Of a stretch of 37,014 bases of DNA, positions 1 to 7,297 are shown piece after piece (positions within the stretch are counted from its first letter, which is position 1; each line of letters opens with the position of its first letter). A program made the translations under genes and the position numbers. Origin of the DNA: a virus; the IMG/VR virus record IMGVR_UViG_3300025168_000254, positions 1 through 37,014 of that record; one strand, written 5' to 3'. A model generated the notes under the pieces. That model did no database searches and was not told where the DNA came from. It saw only the letters and a program-made list of their open reading frames with translations.

Positions 1-26
1 TTTTAAGATTTGAATCGGAGATATGA
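1..26 (+). CDS. Probable 3' end of the tail-fibre gene (if the window is circular)
   Basis: Read in the frame continued from the open gene that runs off the right edge, bases 1-26 encode a short tail (ending FESEI) and stop with TGA at 24-26. That TGA overlaps the ATG at 26-28 of the next gene, a coupled TGATG junction like others in this genome. The frame fits without any indel: the last base of the window plus bases 1-2 make one codon. This supports joining the ends but does not prove it. Confidence 0.5.
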
Positions 27-202
27 TGGCAATAGAATCAGCAAAATATTACAAAGACAAAAGTACAAACACAAATGTATCAATTATATTTGTAGATAAT
101 GGCGTAACAAAATCTGTTGGTATAAATTCAACAGAAAACATAGACTACCAAGCTATACAAGAATGGGTATCAGCAGGTAACACAATAGAGGAAGCAGACT
201 AA
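26..202 (+). CDS. Small protein of the tail-fibre cassette, unknown function
   Basis: A 58-residue protein starting MAIESAKYYKDKS. GGAG at 17-20 lies five bases before the ATG, and the stop TAA overlaps the ATG of the next gene (TAATG at 200-204). It has no signal peptide or membrane segment. Residues 17-36 (SIIFVDNGVTKSVGIN) look like a short beta-hairpin and the C-terminus (AIQEWVSAGNTIEEAD) is helical and acidic. Its place between two tail-fibre-related genes suggests a virion or fibre-assembly role, but no family is recognised. Confidence 0.7.
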   Translation: MAIESAKYYKDKSTNTNVSIIFVDNGVTKSVGINSTENIDYQAIQEWVSAGNTIEEAD

Positions 203-804
203 TGGCATTAGTAATTAAAGGAAGTAGTTCAGGACAAGTAACAGTAGATGTACCTGCAGCAGCAGGAACAAATACCCTAACGATTCCTGCATTGTCAGGC
301 ACAGTAGCACTTACATCTCAATTAGGTGGTGGAACTATTGTAAAAAGTTCTCATGCAGAATTAACTGCTATTGTCACAGGGTCAGGCACATTTCAAGATA
401 TAGCAGGGATGAGTGTTGCTATAACTCCTGCATCAACAGCTAATAAAATTTTATTAGTTGCAACAGGGTCAGTAGGATTAAATACAACAGCAGGATTTAG
501 ATTTACTGAAAATGGCTCAGCAGTTGGTATTGGAGACCCAAGTTCATCAAGACAAAGAGTATCTTTTAAAACTAAGTTATCAGATTTAAATGCATCACAA
601 AATTTTGTTGGCTCTTGTATATTATCACCTAACTCAACAAGTGAGCTAACATATAAATTACAAGTTGAAGCTGATGCAGATGGCACTTTTGCAATCAACA
701 GAAGTTTTAATTTAAGTAATAGTGATGATGTGTCTCATGCTGTAACTTCTTCATATCTTCATGCTTTTGAATTAGATGGAAGTAAGGTAACAATTACCAC
801 ATAG
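202..804 (+). CDS. Tail-fibre-like structural protein
   Basis: A 200-residue protein rich in Ser, Thr, Gly and Ala. It begins MALVIKGSSSGQVTVDVPA followed by NTLTIPALSGTVALTSQ, an opening seen in many marine phage fibre proteins, where a short beta-structured adaptor precedes a receptor-binding region. Residues 45-200 alternate hydrophobic and polar positions (IVTGSGTFQDIAGMSVAI and so on), as expected of a beta-rich trimeric tip. It is coupled to the upstream small gene by TAATG and follows the main tail fibre if the window is circular. The gene contains no GATC site, unlike core genes. A role in host recognition is inferred from position and composition. Confidence 0.65.
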   Translation: MALVIKGSSSGQVTVDVPAAAGTNTLTIPALSGTVALTSQLGGGTIVKSSHAELTAIVTGSGTFQDIAGMSVAITPASTANKILLVATGSVGLNTTAGFRFTENGSAVGIGDPSSSRQRVSFKTKLSDLNASQNFVGSCILSPNSTSELTYKLQVEADADGTFAINRSFNLSNSDDVSHAVTSSYLHAFELDGSKVTITT

Positions 805-812
805 GAGACATT

Positions 813-1121
813 ATGGACTTTACAAGAAAACCTGAAATAACAGATGCTATAAAATCATTGAGACCAAACTCAGCTTTTAGTTTAGCAGATGATAAATATT
901 CTACATTGATTTGGAATGATTCAGAAAATTCAGCACCGAGTGAAAGCGAAGTAAATACTAAATTAGCTGAACTAACAACTCAGTATGAAGCAAAAGAATA
1001 CCAACATAAAAGAGCAGCAGAATATCCAAGTATTCAAGCACAACTAGATGACATCTATCATAATGGTGTTGATGGTTGGAAAACAACAATTAAAGCAGTA
1101 AAGGATAAGTATCCTAAATGA
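813..1121 (+). CDS. Fibre-associated protein with XkdW-like C-terminal region
   Basis: 102 residues with AGGAGA eight bases upstream of the ATG. The C-terminal half (YQHKRAAEYPSIQAQLD, then IYHNGVDGWKTTI and VKDKYPK) matches the pattern R-x-x-x-YPS-I-x-x-QLD-x-IYH-x-G-x-x-x-WK found in XkdW-like or tail-assembly-like regions of many marine phage proteins next to tail fibres. The N-terminal part (residues 1-50) is less conserved in appearance. It is probably a fibre assembly or virion accessory protein. The family match is from memory of the motif, not a search. Confidence 0.6.
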   Translation: MDFTRKPEITDAIKSLRPNSAFSLADDKYSTLIWNDSENSAPSESEVNTKLAELTTQYEAKEYQHKRAAEYPSIQAQLDDIYHNGVDGWKTTIKAVKDKYPK

Positions 1122-1149
1122 GAACAGTAACTAACTCACAAATCTAAAA

Positions 1150-1171
1150 AATCTTTAATTTTTAAAAGATT
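1150..1171 (+). terminator. Weak hairpin after the fibre cassette
   Basis: AATCTTT at 1150-1156 pairs with AAAGATT at 1165-1171 around an 8-base A/T loop. It lies 29 bases after the stop of the XkdW-like gene. No clean T-run follows, so it could be a weak terminator or a processing hairpin. Confidence 0.25.
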
Positions 1172-1214
1172 ATCAAGTTTATAAATCATTAACAAACACA
1201 AAGGAGAATATACC

Positions 1215-1316
1215 ATGCCAATGGGAAAGGGTACATATGGTTCTAAATTAGGTAGACCGCCAATGAAAAAATCAAGTAAAAAACCAATGCCAATGAAAAA
1301 GAAAAAGAAAAAATGA
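1215..1316 (+). CDS. Small Lys-rich basic protein
   Basis: 33 residues: MPMGKGTYGSKLGRPPMKK, then SSKKPMPM and a run of lysines. AAGGAG at 1201-1206 provides a ribosome site, and the stop overlaps the next start (ATGA at 1313-1316). Very similar tiny MPMGKGTYGSK-type proteins recur in marine T7-like phages, which supports a real gene despite the size. Extreme basic charge suggests nucleic-acid or membrane contact. The function is unknown. Confidence 0.7.
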   Translation: MPMGKGTYGSKLGRPPMKKSSKKPMPMKKKKKK

Positions 1317-1543
1317 AAGATGCTAATGAACTAAATCTTGAAGTGGAAAGAATAAAATCCAATATAGAATTAGTGAAAAAAGATATTGAAGTAATTAAAA
1401 ATAACCATCTATATCATATCGAGCAAGATGTTAGAGAACTAAATGGACAGGTACAATCAACTAAAAAAATGTTGTGGAGCATTGTCTTGATCTTAGTTAC
1501 TCAACTAGTTATGACTATTAGATATTTACTGGTAGGTAGTTAA
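1313..1543 (+). CDS. XhlA-like coiled-coil protein with C-terminal membrane anchor
   Basis: 76 residues. Residues 1-50 form an amphipathic helix with heptad spacing (LEVERIKSNIELVKKDIEVI), followed by a single hydrophobic segment at about 52-70 (MLWSIVLILVTQLVMTIRYLL). This is the layout of the XhlA (haemolysin XhlA) family, which acts with holins at the inner membrane. The gene overlaps its neighbours by four bases upstream (ATGA) and one base downstream (TAATGG), so it is coupled to the putative holin that follows. A lysis role fits the T7 position of holin 17.5 after the tail fibre, but this is inference. Confidence 0.55.
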   Translation: MKDANELNLEVERIKSNIELVKKDIEVIKNNHLYHIEQDVRELNGQVQSTKKMLWSIVLILVTQLVMTIRYLLVGS

Positions 1544-1983
1544 TGGGATTTTTAACCGGTGAAGTTGCTAACTTACTTTTAAGCTCAGTCTTTGGATCTG
1601 TAATGCAAATTATGGGTGCTAAATCAGCAGCACAAGCTGATATGATGAAACAACTAACTGCTAATCATAAGTTAGAAGAAGTAAGTAGAGATAAAGTAAG
1701 AAACAATACCAATTCATTTTTCCAAATGACCAGGCGAATTGTAGTTTTAGCAGCTATGTTTTCTATAATATTAGTACCTTCATTAGCTCCAATAATATTT
1801 GATGTACCTATTTATGTTCAAGTAGAAGTACAAAGCGGTAGCGATTGGTTATTATTCGATACTAGAAATACAACTTATATATGGCAAGAAGTAAATGGTA
1901 TTCCAATTTTAGAATGGCATAAACATATTATGATAAGTATTGTTTCTATGTACTTGGGTTCCAGCATAAGTAAAGCAAGATGA
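1543..1983 (+). CDS. Putative holin-like membrane protein
   Basis: 146 residues. An N-terminal amphipathic or membrane-seeking helix (LTGEVANLLLSSVFGSVMQI, residues 4-23) is followed by a charged linker, a clear membrane segment at about 66-88 (IVVLAAMFSIILVPSLAPIIF) and a second hydrophobic helix near the C-terminus (HIMISIVSMYLGSSISK). The topology resembles the 3TM holin group used by marine phages and gene transfer agents. It follows the XhlA-like gene with one base of overlap and overlaps the exported-protein gene by four bases. It could instead be another virion membrane protein. Confidence 0.45.
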   Translation: MGFLTGEVANLLLSSVFGSVMQIMGAKSAAQADMMKQLTANHKLEEVSRDKVRNNTNSFFQMTRRIVVLAAMFSIILVPSLAPIIFDVPIYVQVEVQSGSDWLLFDTRNTTYIWQEVNGIPILEWHKHIMISIVSMYLGSSISKAR

Positions 1984-2588
1984 AATTTATAAAAGCTGGT
2001 GTAGTACTATTATTAATTATTATATTGCTAGGTATAGAGCAATCAATATTAGCTGATGTCACTTCATCAAATAACACATCAAGCAATACAAGTACCAGTG
2101 GTAATAATACAAGTATCGTAGGTTACGAGCAGCAACAAACCACCAATTATAATTCCGGTTCAAATCCTGTAACCAATAGTACATCTACTACTCAAAGTAC
2201 AACTAACAATAATAATCAAACACCGGCTGCACCGGCCAATGCACCATCAACTCAGATCTATTCATCTCAAAGTTGTACGATTGCATATAGCGGAGCTATT
2301 TCAACTGTAACTTTTGGCCTAGCTGGATCTAGTTATTATCATGATAAATATTGTGAAAGAAGATTACTTGCACAAACTTTAAATAAATTTGGTTTAAAGA
2401 TCGGCGCATTAAGTCTGTTATGCCAGGATCCTAATGTTCGTAGAGCATTATATGATGCAGCATCTTACTGTCCTATAAATGGAAAAATTGGTAAAGATGC
2501 TAAAACAGAATGGGATAAATTAAATGCTGATGTAACAGATCAAGTAGATCAATACAGAGTATATAAAGAAAGTTTAAAAAATGATTAA
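1980..2588 (+). CDS. Exported Asn/Thr/Ser-rich protein, unknown function
   Basis: 202 residues. A Sec-type signal is plain: MKFIKAG, a hydrophobic core VVLLLIIILLGI, and a likely cleavage after SILA (about residue 25). Residues 27-90 are a low-complexity Asn/Thr/Ser/Gln linker. Residues 92-170 contain six cysteines in a possible small disulphide-bonded domain (QSCTIAYSG, KYCERRLLAQTL, LLCQDP, YCPING), and the end is a charged helix. The start overlaps the holin-like gene and the end overlaps the next exported gene. No enzyme motif is visible. A phage protein with export signal and disulphides suggests action in the periplasm or at the surface during lysis or exclusion, but this is not established. 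Confidence 0.65.
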   Translation: MKFIKAGVVLLLIIILLGIEQSILADVTSSNNTSSNTSTSGNNTSIVGYEQQQTTNYNSGSNPVTNSTSTTQSTTNNNNQTPAAPANAPSTQIYSSQSCTIAYSGAISTVTFGLAGSSYYHDKYCERRLLAQTLNKFGLKIGALSLLCQDPNVRRALYDAASYCPINGKIGKDAKTEWDKLNADVTDQVDQYRVYKESLKND

Positions 2589-3987
2589 AAGATTTTTATT
2601 GGTATGTGTTTTTTGCACTCCTTTATTTTCACATGCTGAGAGTTTAACTACAGACAATCTGATCACAAATGGAAATTTTGAAACAGGCGATACTAATGGC
2701 TGGACTACTGATGGAGATGTAGCAGTATTTAATGATTGTTGTAGTTTAAACAATTCGCAATATGACCTGGAGATAGGTAAACAAGGATCTATCGAACAAT
2801 CATTTTTTCTCATTAATGATGTAATTACCCAACCAATGTTGGATGGTAATCCTGTTCAACTTAACTCCAGTGTCTTAGCACAAAATGGAGAATGTTCAGA
2901 ACCAGGATGCTGGGCTGGATCAGGAAGAGGTGGAGTTGATTCATTCACTATTAGATTACAATTTAGAGATAGTGATAATAATGTCCTGGCCACTACAAGT
3001 AATACAAGATTAGATATAACCGATATCCAGGGGATCACATATACAGATCAATTAATTTACAGTGGTACTGGATCTAGTATCGGTAACATACAACTTAGTG
3101 GTTATGATGCTGCACAAGAGAATGGATATGGTGGTGTTAATTTTGATGATGTATCAGTTACTTTAAATTATAACAGTAAATATGTAACTGAACTCCAGGC
3201 CGCAGCGATCACTGAAAGTGTAGAAGAATTAAATGAGATTATAGAATTATTTGAAGAAGTTATTCCTGAACAGATTATTACTGAAGAAATATACATACAA
3301 GAGTTTGAGCAATTAGCAGTTGAAATCATAGAGGAAAACTTTGCAGAAATAAATATAGAAGAGGCCATTGCTATAGAAGAAGAAATGATCTTAGCAGTGA
3401 TGGAACCGGAACCTGAGATTATAGAAATAATCGAGCCTGAGATCGTAGAAGAATTATCAACTGAAGTAGAAGAAATAGAATCTATTGAAGAGGAAATTTA
3501 TGCAGAAACTATTGAGCCTGAAACCACATCTGAAACAGAAGAGGTTATCTCAGAAACAGAAACAAGTGAAACTATACAAGAAACATTATCAACTAATGAA
3601 GAAATTGTCGAAGAGCCAACCGGAACAGAAAACGATAGTGGGAGTGCTGAAGTTACAGTAACTATAGATGATATTGCAGATAAAGTTGCATCTAAGATCC
3701 AGGATGTAGATAAAAGATTACAAGTTACTCAGATCATTGTGGCTAAAATTATGATGGGTAAAAATAATAATGCTATAACAAGTTACTCACAGTTTGGTAC
3801 TGAGATTTTTGAGAATCAATTAGAGATGCCGCAGATGTCATTAACAAATGAATATACACAAGATCTTGCAAAAGATAATCGTGTAATAGCATCACCGGTA
3901 TTTTATAAATACCAAGAAGAAGTAAACCAGGCCAATGCGGATCTAATCAGAGCAAAAGAACATTTAAGAAATATACGAGGTTATTAA
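2581..3987 (+). CDS. Exported protein with jelly-roll-like N-terminal domain and Glu-rich middle
   Basis: 468 residues. Residues 1-19 (MIKRFLLVCVFCTPLFSHA) are a signal peptide with cleavage at SHA/ES. Residues 25-195 open with NLITNGNFETGDTNGWTT and close with GGVNFDDVSVTLNY, the hallmark ends of a carbohydrate-binding-type jelly roll (NxGFE...W, FDDV). Residues 200-360 are dominated by Glu and Ile/Val (EIIEPEIVEELS and similar), giving a very acidic, probably extended segment. Residues 365-468 look helical. The gene overlaps the preceding exported gene by eight bases. Possible roles are a surface glycan binder, virion decoration or superinfection exclusion; none is shown. Confidence 0.65.
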   Translation: MIKRFLLVCVFCTPLFSHAESLTTDNLITNGNFETGDTNGWTTDGDVAVFNDCCSLNNSQYDLEIGKQGSIEQSFFLINDVITQPMLDGNPVQLNSSVLAQNGECSEPGCWAGSGRGGVDSFTIRLQFRDSDNNVLATTSNTRLDITDIQGITYTDQLIYSGTGSSIGNIQLSGYDAAQENGYGGVNFDDVSVTLNYNSKYVTELQAAAITESVEELNEIIELFEEVIPEQIITEEIYIQEFEQLAVEIIEENFAEINIEEAIAIEEEMILAVMEPEPEIIEIIEPEIVEELSTEVEEIESIEEEIYAETIEPETTSETEEVISETETSETIQETLSTNEEIVEEPTGTENDSGSAEVTVTIDDIADKVASKIQDVDKRLQVTQIIVAKIMMGKNNNAITSYSQFGTEIFENQLEMPQMSLTNEYTQDLAKDNRVIASPVFYKYQEEVNQANADLIRAKEHLRNIRGY

Positions 3988-3988
3988 T

Positions 3989-4225
3989 ATGGATTTTAAA
4001 GATATAAAAACATGGGGAGTATTACTTTCCATAACCATAGCTATAGGCGGTGGTTTTTCTAAATTCGGTTCAATGTCCTCAAGATTAGATTCTATTGAAT
4101 CAAAGAAAACAATAGATATCAAACCATTAGAAACTCAGATCCAAATTAATAATGCTGAGATCAAAGTATTACAAACACAAGTTAGACAATTAGAGTTAGA
4201 AAACAGTAACCCACTAGGGAGATAA
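3989..4225 (+). CDS. Membrane-anchored coiled-coil protein, inner-membrane spanin candidate
   Basis: 78 residues. A single N-terminal hydrophobic segment (residues 9-25, WGVLLSITIAIGGGFSKF) is followed by a coiled coil to the end (IESKKTIDIKPLETQIQI, then EIKVLQTQVRQLELE). That is the usual layout of an Rz-type inner-membrane spanin. The small lipoprotein at 4863 would be the obvious outer-membrane partner, although three genes intervene. It follows the exported protein after one base, in the same transcription unit. Spanins are defined by topology rather than sequence, so this remains a candidate. Confidence 0.45.
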   Translation: MDFKDIKTWGVLLSITIAIGGGFSKFGSMSSRLDSIESKKTIDIKPLETQIQINNAEIKVLQTQVRQLELENSNPLGR

Positions 4226-4228
4226 AAT

Positions 4229-4366
4229 ATGCCAAGTAAACCTGGACTTTATGCAAATATAAATAAAAGAAAAAAAGCTGGAACTTCAAGATCTAAAAAG
4301 AAATCTACAATTACACCTAAAGCATATGCGAGGATGAAAGCTGGATTTCCTAAAAAGAAAAAATGA
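4229..4366 (+). CDS. Small basic protein, MPSKPGLYANIN family
   Basis: 45 residues beginning MPSKPGLYANINKRKKAG and ending KAYARMKAGFPKKKK. Near-identical short proteins are common in marine phages next to terminase or tail genes, so the gene is well supported although its role is unknown. GGGAG at 4217-4221 is the ribosome site, eight bases before the ATG. The stop overlaps the next start (ATGA at 4363-4366). Confidence 0.75.
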   Translation: MPSKPGLYANINKRKKAGTSRSKKKSTITPKAYARMKAGFPKKKK

Positions 4367-4860
4367 TTGATCCCAAAGAAGATTCCTTATCACAGTTTGC
4401 AGATTGGTATCTTAACTCAGGTGATATAAAAAGAATTTATGCACCACATAATGATCCATTATTATTTATAGATGGTGTTAGTGGTGTTGTCTTATACAGA
4501 AGAGATAACTTCCAGGTAGAATTATTTATCTGTGAACCTAATGTAGATATACCTGTTCATACTCATCCTAATGTAGATAGTTTTGAATTATTTTTATGTG
4601 GGATGGAATTTACACACAATGGTAAACATGCAATAGATCATGAACAATCATTAGAAGAAATTGATGGTATGCCAAGATATGCATACACAACAATCAGAGT
4701 AAAACCTAATGATCCTCATGGTGCCTTATCATCTAAAAATGGTGGATCTTTTTTATCAATACAACATTGGTTAAATGGTGAACCACCAACTCATGTTAGC
4801 TCAGATTGGGCTGGTAAAAAGTTTATGGGTGAAAGTCATAAAAAACAAACAGGATTATAA
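4363..4860 (+). CDS. Cupin-domain protein
   Basis: 165 residues. Residues 58-80 contain VDIPVHTHPNVDSFELFLCG, which matches cupin motif 1 (HxH...E...G). Residues 112-135 contain RVKPNDPHGALSSKNGG, matching motif 2 (P-H-G). The two His, a Glu and the later His are the expected metal ligands. Cupins include oxygenases, isomerases, sugar-binding and sensor proteins, so the substrate cannot be named. The gene is coupled on its left to the tiny basic-protein gene by ATGA and sits just before terminase. A cupin is not part of the T7 set and may be an accessory metabolic or virion protein. Confidence 0.65.
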   Translation: MIDPKEDSLSQFADWYLNSGDIKRIYAPHNDPLLFIDGVSGVVLYRRDNFQVELFICEPNVDIPVHTHPNVDSFELFLCGMEFTHNGKHAIDHEQSLEEIDGMPRYAYTTIRVKPNDPHGALSSKNGGSFLSIQHWLNGEPPTHVSSDWAGKKFMGESHKKQTGL

Positions 4861-4862
4861 TT

Positions 4863-4994
4863 ATGAGATTAATATTAATACTAGGTTTAATATTTTTAAC
4901 TTCATGTACAAGACACTCAGTAACAATCGGAGAGATAGAAGTCTATGGAAACAACGAACAAAGAATCCCAGCACCAACAAGAACTTACAACTAA
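4863..4994 (+). CDS. Tiny lipoprotein, outer-membrane spanin candidate
   Basis: 43 residues: MRLILILGLIFLTSC is a lipoprotein signal with lipobox LTSC (Cys15), and the mature peptide is only about 29 residues with a Pro-containing end (RIPAPTRTYN). This is typical of Rz1-like outer-membrane spanins. It overlaps the terminase small-subunit gene by 50 bases in another frame, which is common for o-spanin genes. It starts two bases after the cupin stop. The pairing with the coiled-coil protein at 3989-4225 is inferred. Confidence 0.55.
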   Translation: MRLILILGLIFLTSCTRHSVTIGEIEVYGNNEQRIPAPTRTYN

Positions 4995-5184
4995 AGATCG
5001 TGCAGATCAGATTGTTGATATGCTGATCAAACAGGCACATGAAAGATTAAAATCTACTGAACCATTATCAGCTAGTGAGATGAAAGTGTGTTTAGATATC
5101 TGTAAGACTTATTCATCCGGTATTATGGCCGATCCTAATTTGGATCTCTTAAAAGACCTACCATTTGAGCATGATGGCACTTAA
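4945..5184 (+). CDS. Terminase small subunit (T7 gp18-like)
   Basis: 79 residues, close to T7 gp18 (89). It is helical and charged, with a central LSASEMKVCLDICKTYSSG and an end containing LLKDLPFEHDG, a pattern seen in small subunits of T7-like phages. It would recognise phage concatemers and hand them to the large subunit for packaging. AATCGGAGAG at 4926-4935 supports the start. It lies directly before the large-subunit gene with 60 bases between, where a 24-codon reading frame also exists. The assignment rests on size, position and motif. Confidence 0.6.
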   Translation: METTNKESQHQQELTTKDRADQIVDMLIKQAHERLKSTEPLSASEMKVCLDICKTYSSGIMADPNLDLLKDLPFEHDGT

Positions 5185-5245
5185 ATATTCTGAGTTACTT
5201 TGGTATGACCTAAGTAATTTAAAAACGATTTTAGGGGTATATTGA
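5171..5245 (+). CDS. Possible 24-residue peptide between terminase genes
   Basis: The frame encodes MMALKYSELLWYDLSNLKTI and four more residues. It overlaps the end of the small subunit, and its TGA (5243-5245) overlaps the ATG of the large subunit. It may be translated only to couple the two terminase genes. There is no recognisable family. Confidence 0.3.
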   Translation: MMALKYSELLWYDLSNLKTILGVY

Positions 5246-6909
5246 TGACTAAAAATCAGAAAACACCTAAACAACTACAGGTTTTTAAGAATTTTCTATA
5301 TATTGCATGGAAACATCTTCAATTACCTGATCCAACTCCAATGCAATATGATATGGCTGATTATTTACAATATGGCCCAAAGAGAATTTGCATACAAGCA
5401 TTTCGTGGTGCCGGTAAATCTTGGATCACTTCAGCCTTTACAGTTTGGAATTGGATAATAGATCCACAAAGAAACATATTAGTTGTATCTGCTAGTAAAA
5501 CTAGAGCAGATGATTTCAGTACATTTACACAAAGACTGATTCAAGAACTACCGATCTGTGAACATTTGCAACCTAAAGACAATCAAAGACAATCTAAAGT
5601 TTCATTTGATGTCGGCCCAGCTAGAGCATCACATGCGCCTAGTTGTAAGTCCATGGGTATCACTGGTCAGCTAACAGGATCAAGAGCAGATTTAATTATT
5701 GCTGATGATGTTGAATCAGCTAACAACTCACAAACACAATTAATGAGAGATAGATTAGGTGAAACTGTAAAAGAGTTTGATTCAATTATAAAACCTGAAG
5801 TAGGTAGAGTTGTATTCTTAGGAACACCACAAACTGAAATGTCTTTATATAATGAATTAGAAGAGAGAGGATTTAAAACTCAAATATGGTCAGCAAGATA
5901 TCCTGATGAAAAAGGATTAGTACAATATGGCCATAAACTAGCATCATCACTTATAGAAAATACTAGCAATTTAAAAGCTGGTGATCCTGTAGATCCTAAA
6001 AGATTTGATAATGATGATCTTATGGAACGAGAGGCCTCTTATGGCCGATCAGGTTTTGCACTACAGTTTATGTTAGACACATCATTATCTGATGTAAATA
6101 TGTACCCATTGAAACTAAATGATCTTATGGTTATGTCAGGGATTGATTCATGGGATGAGGCACCAGGTAAAGTACAATGGGCTAGTGGTATTGATCAAGT
6201 CAAAGCATTAGATCCTGAACTACCTAATGTAGGCCTTAAAGGTGACTACTATGTAGCACCAATGCATTTCAGTAGTGAATACTATCCATTCGAGGGATCT
6301 GTAATGGCTATAGATCCGGCTGGTAGAGGTAAAGATAGAACTGCTTATGCAATCGTAAAGATGCTAAATGGTATCTTATATCTAACAGATATTGGATCTT
6401 TTGATGGCGGTTATGATGAAAAAACACTAGCTGATTTAGCACTGGCTGCAAAGGCCCAAGATGTTAATGAAATAGTCGTAGAGAGTAACTTTGGTGATGG
6501 AATGTTTAATAGGCTATTAGAGCCTATATTAAGCAAATTATACCCATGTACTTTAAATGAGGTAAGATCATCAGTCCAAAAAGAAAAGAGGATTATAGAC
6601 ACTCTAGAGCCTGTAATGAACCAACACAGATTGGTAGTTAATCAAGAATTAATTAGACAAGATTTTGAACTGGAGAGAGATCACCAGTTATTCTATCAGA
6701 TGTCCAGGCTAACTAGGATTAAAGGATGTCTTAGACATGATGATTTAATAGATGTATTAGCTATGGCGGTACAAGTATGGAATGAGGCTATAGGCCGAGA
6801 TGTGGATGAGGCGCTAGGTAGCGCTAAAGAAGAGAGGCTCAAAGAAGAACTGGATCAATTCTTAGATCATACGATTGGTCGTAAGACTAGAAACAGTTGG
6901 ATTAACTGA
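5245..6909 (+). CDS. terL: Terminase large subunit (T7 gp19-like)
   Basis: 554 residues from the ATG at 5245 (T7 gp19 has 586); a TTG one codon earlier is in frame but AGGGGT at 5234-5239 fits the ATG. The ATPase half has Walker A FRGAGKSW at about residues 52-59 and Walker B LIIADDVES at about 149-157, plus a coupling motif VVFLGTPQT. The nuclease half has the RNase H-like acidic residues in MAIDPAGRGKDRTAY, VVESNFGDG and RHDDLIDVLAMAV. It packages DNA into procapsids through the portal and cuts concatemers. The gene is rich in GATC (19 sites by hand count), as are other core genes. Confidence 0.95.
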   Translation: MTKNQKTPKQLQVFKNFLYIAWKHLQLPDPTPMQYDMADYLQYGPKRICIQAFRGAGKSWITSAFTVWNWIIDPQRNILVVSASKTRADDFSTFTQRLIQELPICEHLQPKDNQRQSKVSFDVGPARASHAPSCKSMGITGQLTGSRADLIIADDVESANNSQTQLMRDRLGETVKEFDSIIKPEVGRVVFLGTPQTEMSLYNELEERGFKTQIWSARYPDEKGLVQYGHKLASSLIENTSNLKAGDPVDPKRFDNDDLMEREASYGRSGFALQFMLDTSLSDVNMYPLKLNDLMVMSGIDSWDEAPGKVQWASGIDQVKALDPELPNVGLKGDYYVAPMHFSSEYYPFEGSVMAIDPAGRGKDRTAYAIVKMLNGILYLTDIGSFDGGYDEKTLADLALAAKAQDVNEIVVESNFGDGMFNRLLEPILSKLYPCTLNEVRSSVQKEKRIIDTLEPVMNQHRLVVNQELIRQDFELERDHQLFYQMSRLTRIKGCLRHDDLIDVLAMAVQVWNEAIGRDVDEALGSAKEERLKEELDQFLDHTIGRKTRNSWIN

Positions 6910-7126
6910 TTCCTGATATCAAAAAGTAGACACTTGAAACCTACTAAATCTAATAGGTACCTGTTTAGGTAATCAAGGGTGGGTGAGATATTAGGTCATA
7001 ACTATTAGTAAACTATAGGTAACTGTAAGTAACTAATAGAAACCATGGGTGTATCTTAGATATCTTACCACCACCTAGTCACTCTCTGAGTATCTAGGGT
7101 ACACCTATATAACTATAGGACTATTG
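6910..7126 (+). other. Non-coding stretch after terminase with many TAGGT repeats
   Basis: 217 bases without a convincing gene. It repeats AGGTA/TAGGT-type words (AATAGGTACC, TTTAGGTAA, TATTAGGTCA, CTATAGGTAA) and tandem GTAACT. CTATTAGT at 7002-7009 pairs exactly with ACTAATAG at 7032-7039. In T7 this position, after gene 19, leads to the right end and the concatemer junction, so the words could be packaging or terminase recognition elements. That is inference. Confidence 0.45.
7097..7113 (+). promoter_or_regulatory. Candidate phage-RNA-polymerase promoter, phi-OR position
   Basis: GGGTACACCTATATAAC fits the left part of the motif [AG]AGT[AG]CA[CT]nT[AT]T seen at 10097 and 15742, but lacks the terminal GATA. 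It lies after terminase and before a small membrane-protein gene, where T7 has phi-OR. It is a weaker copy than the others. Confidence 0.35.
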
Positions 7127-7297
7127 ATGACCACAGCATTACTTATACTGATATGTACTATTATACTAGCTACACATTACTATCCAGGACTACTGCACAA
7201 GATAAGAACTACTTATCTTAGACCTGAGATTAGTTTGTTTGAGTTTATTATTCTAGTGATCATAGGTTATCTATTAGCATCTTTATATCATGGTTAA
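7127..7297 (+). CDS. Small membrane protein with two hydrophobic segments
   Basis: 56 residues. Residues 3-17 (TALLILICTIILATH) and 36-52 (LFEFIILVIIGYLLASL) are hydrophobic, separated by a short basic loop (HKIRTTYLRPE). The gene overlaps the next start by eight bases. A two-segment hydrophobic protein near terminase could be a holin or an anti-exclusion protein. No ribosome site better than ATAGGA at 7115-7120 is present. The function is not recognised. Confidence 0.5.
   Translation: MTTALLILICTIILATHYYPGLLHKIRTTYLRPEISLFEFIILVIIGYLLASLYHG

Noticed and set aside
4775-5026. Alternative 83-residue frame over the cupin end and lipoprotein
   Set aside because: It overlaps three better-supported genes, has no ribosome site, and its sequence has no domain-like character.
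5084-5102. Promoter-like AAAGTGTGTTTAGATATC inside the terminase small-subunit gene
   Set aside because: It lacks two bases of the motif spacing and lies in coding DNA with no unit to serve; probably chance.
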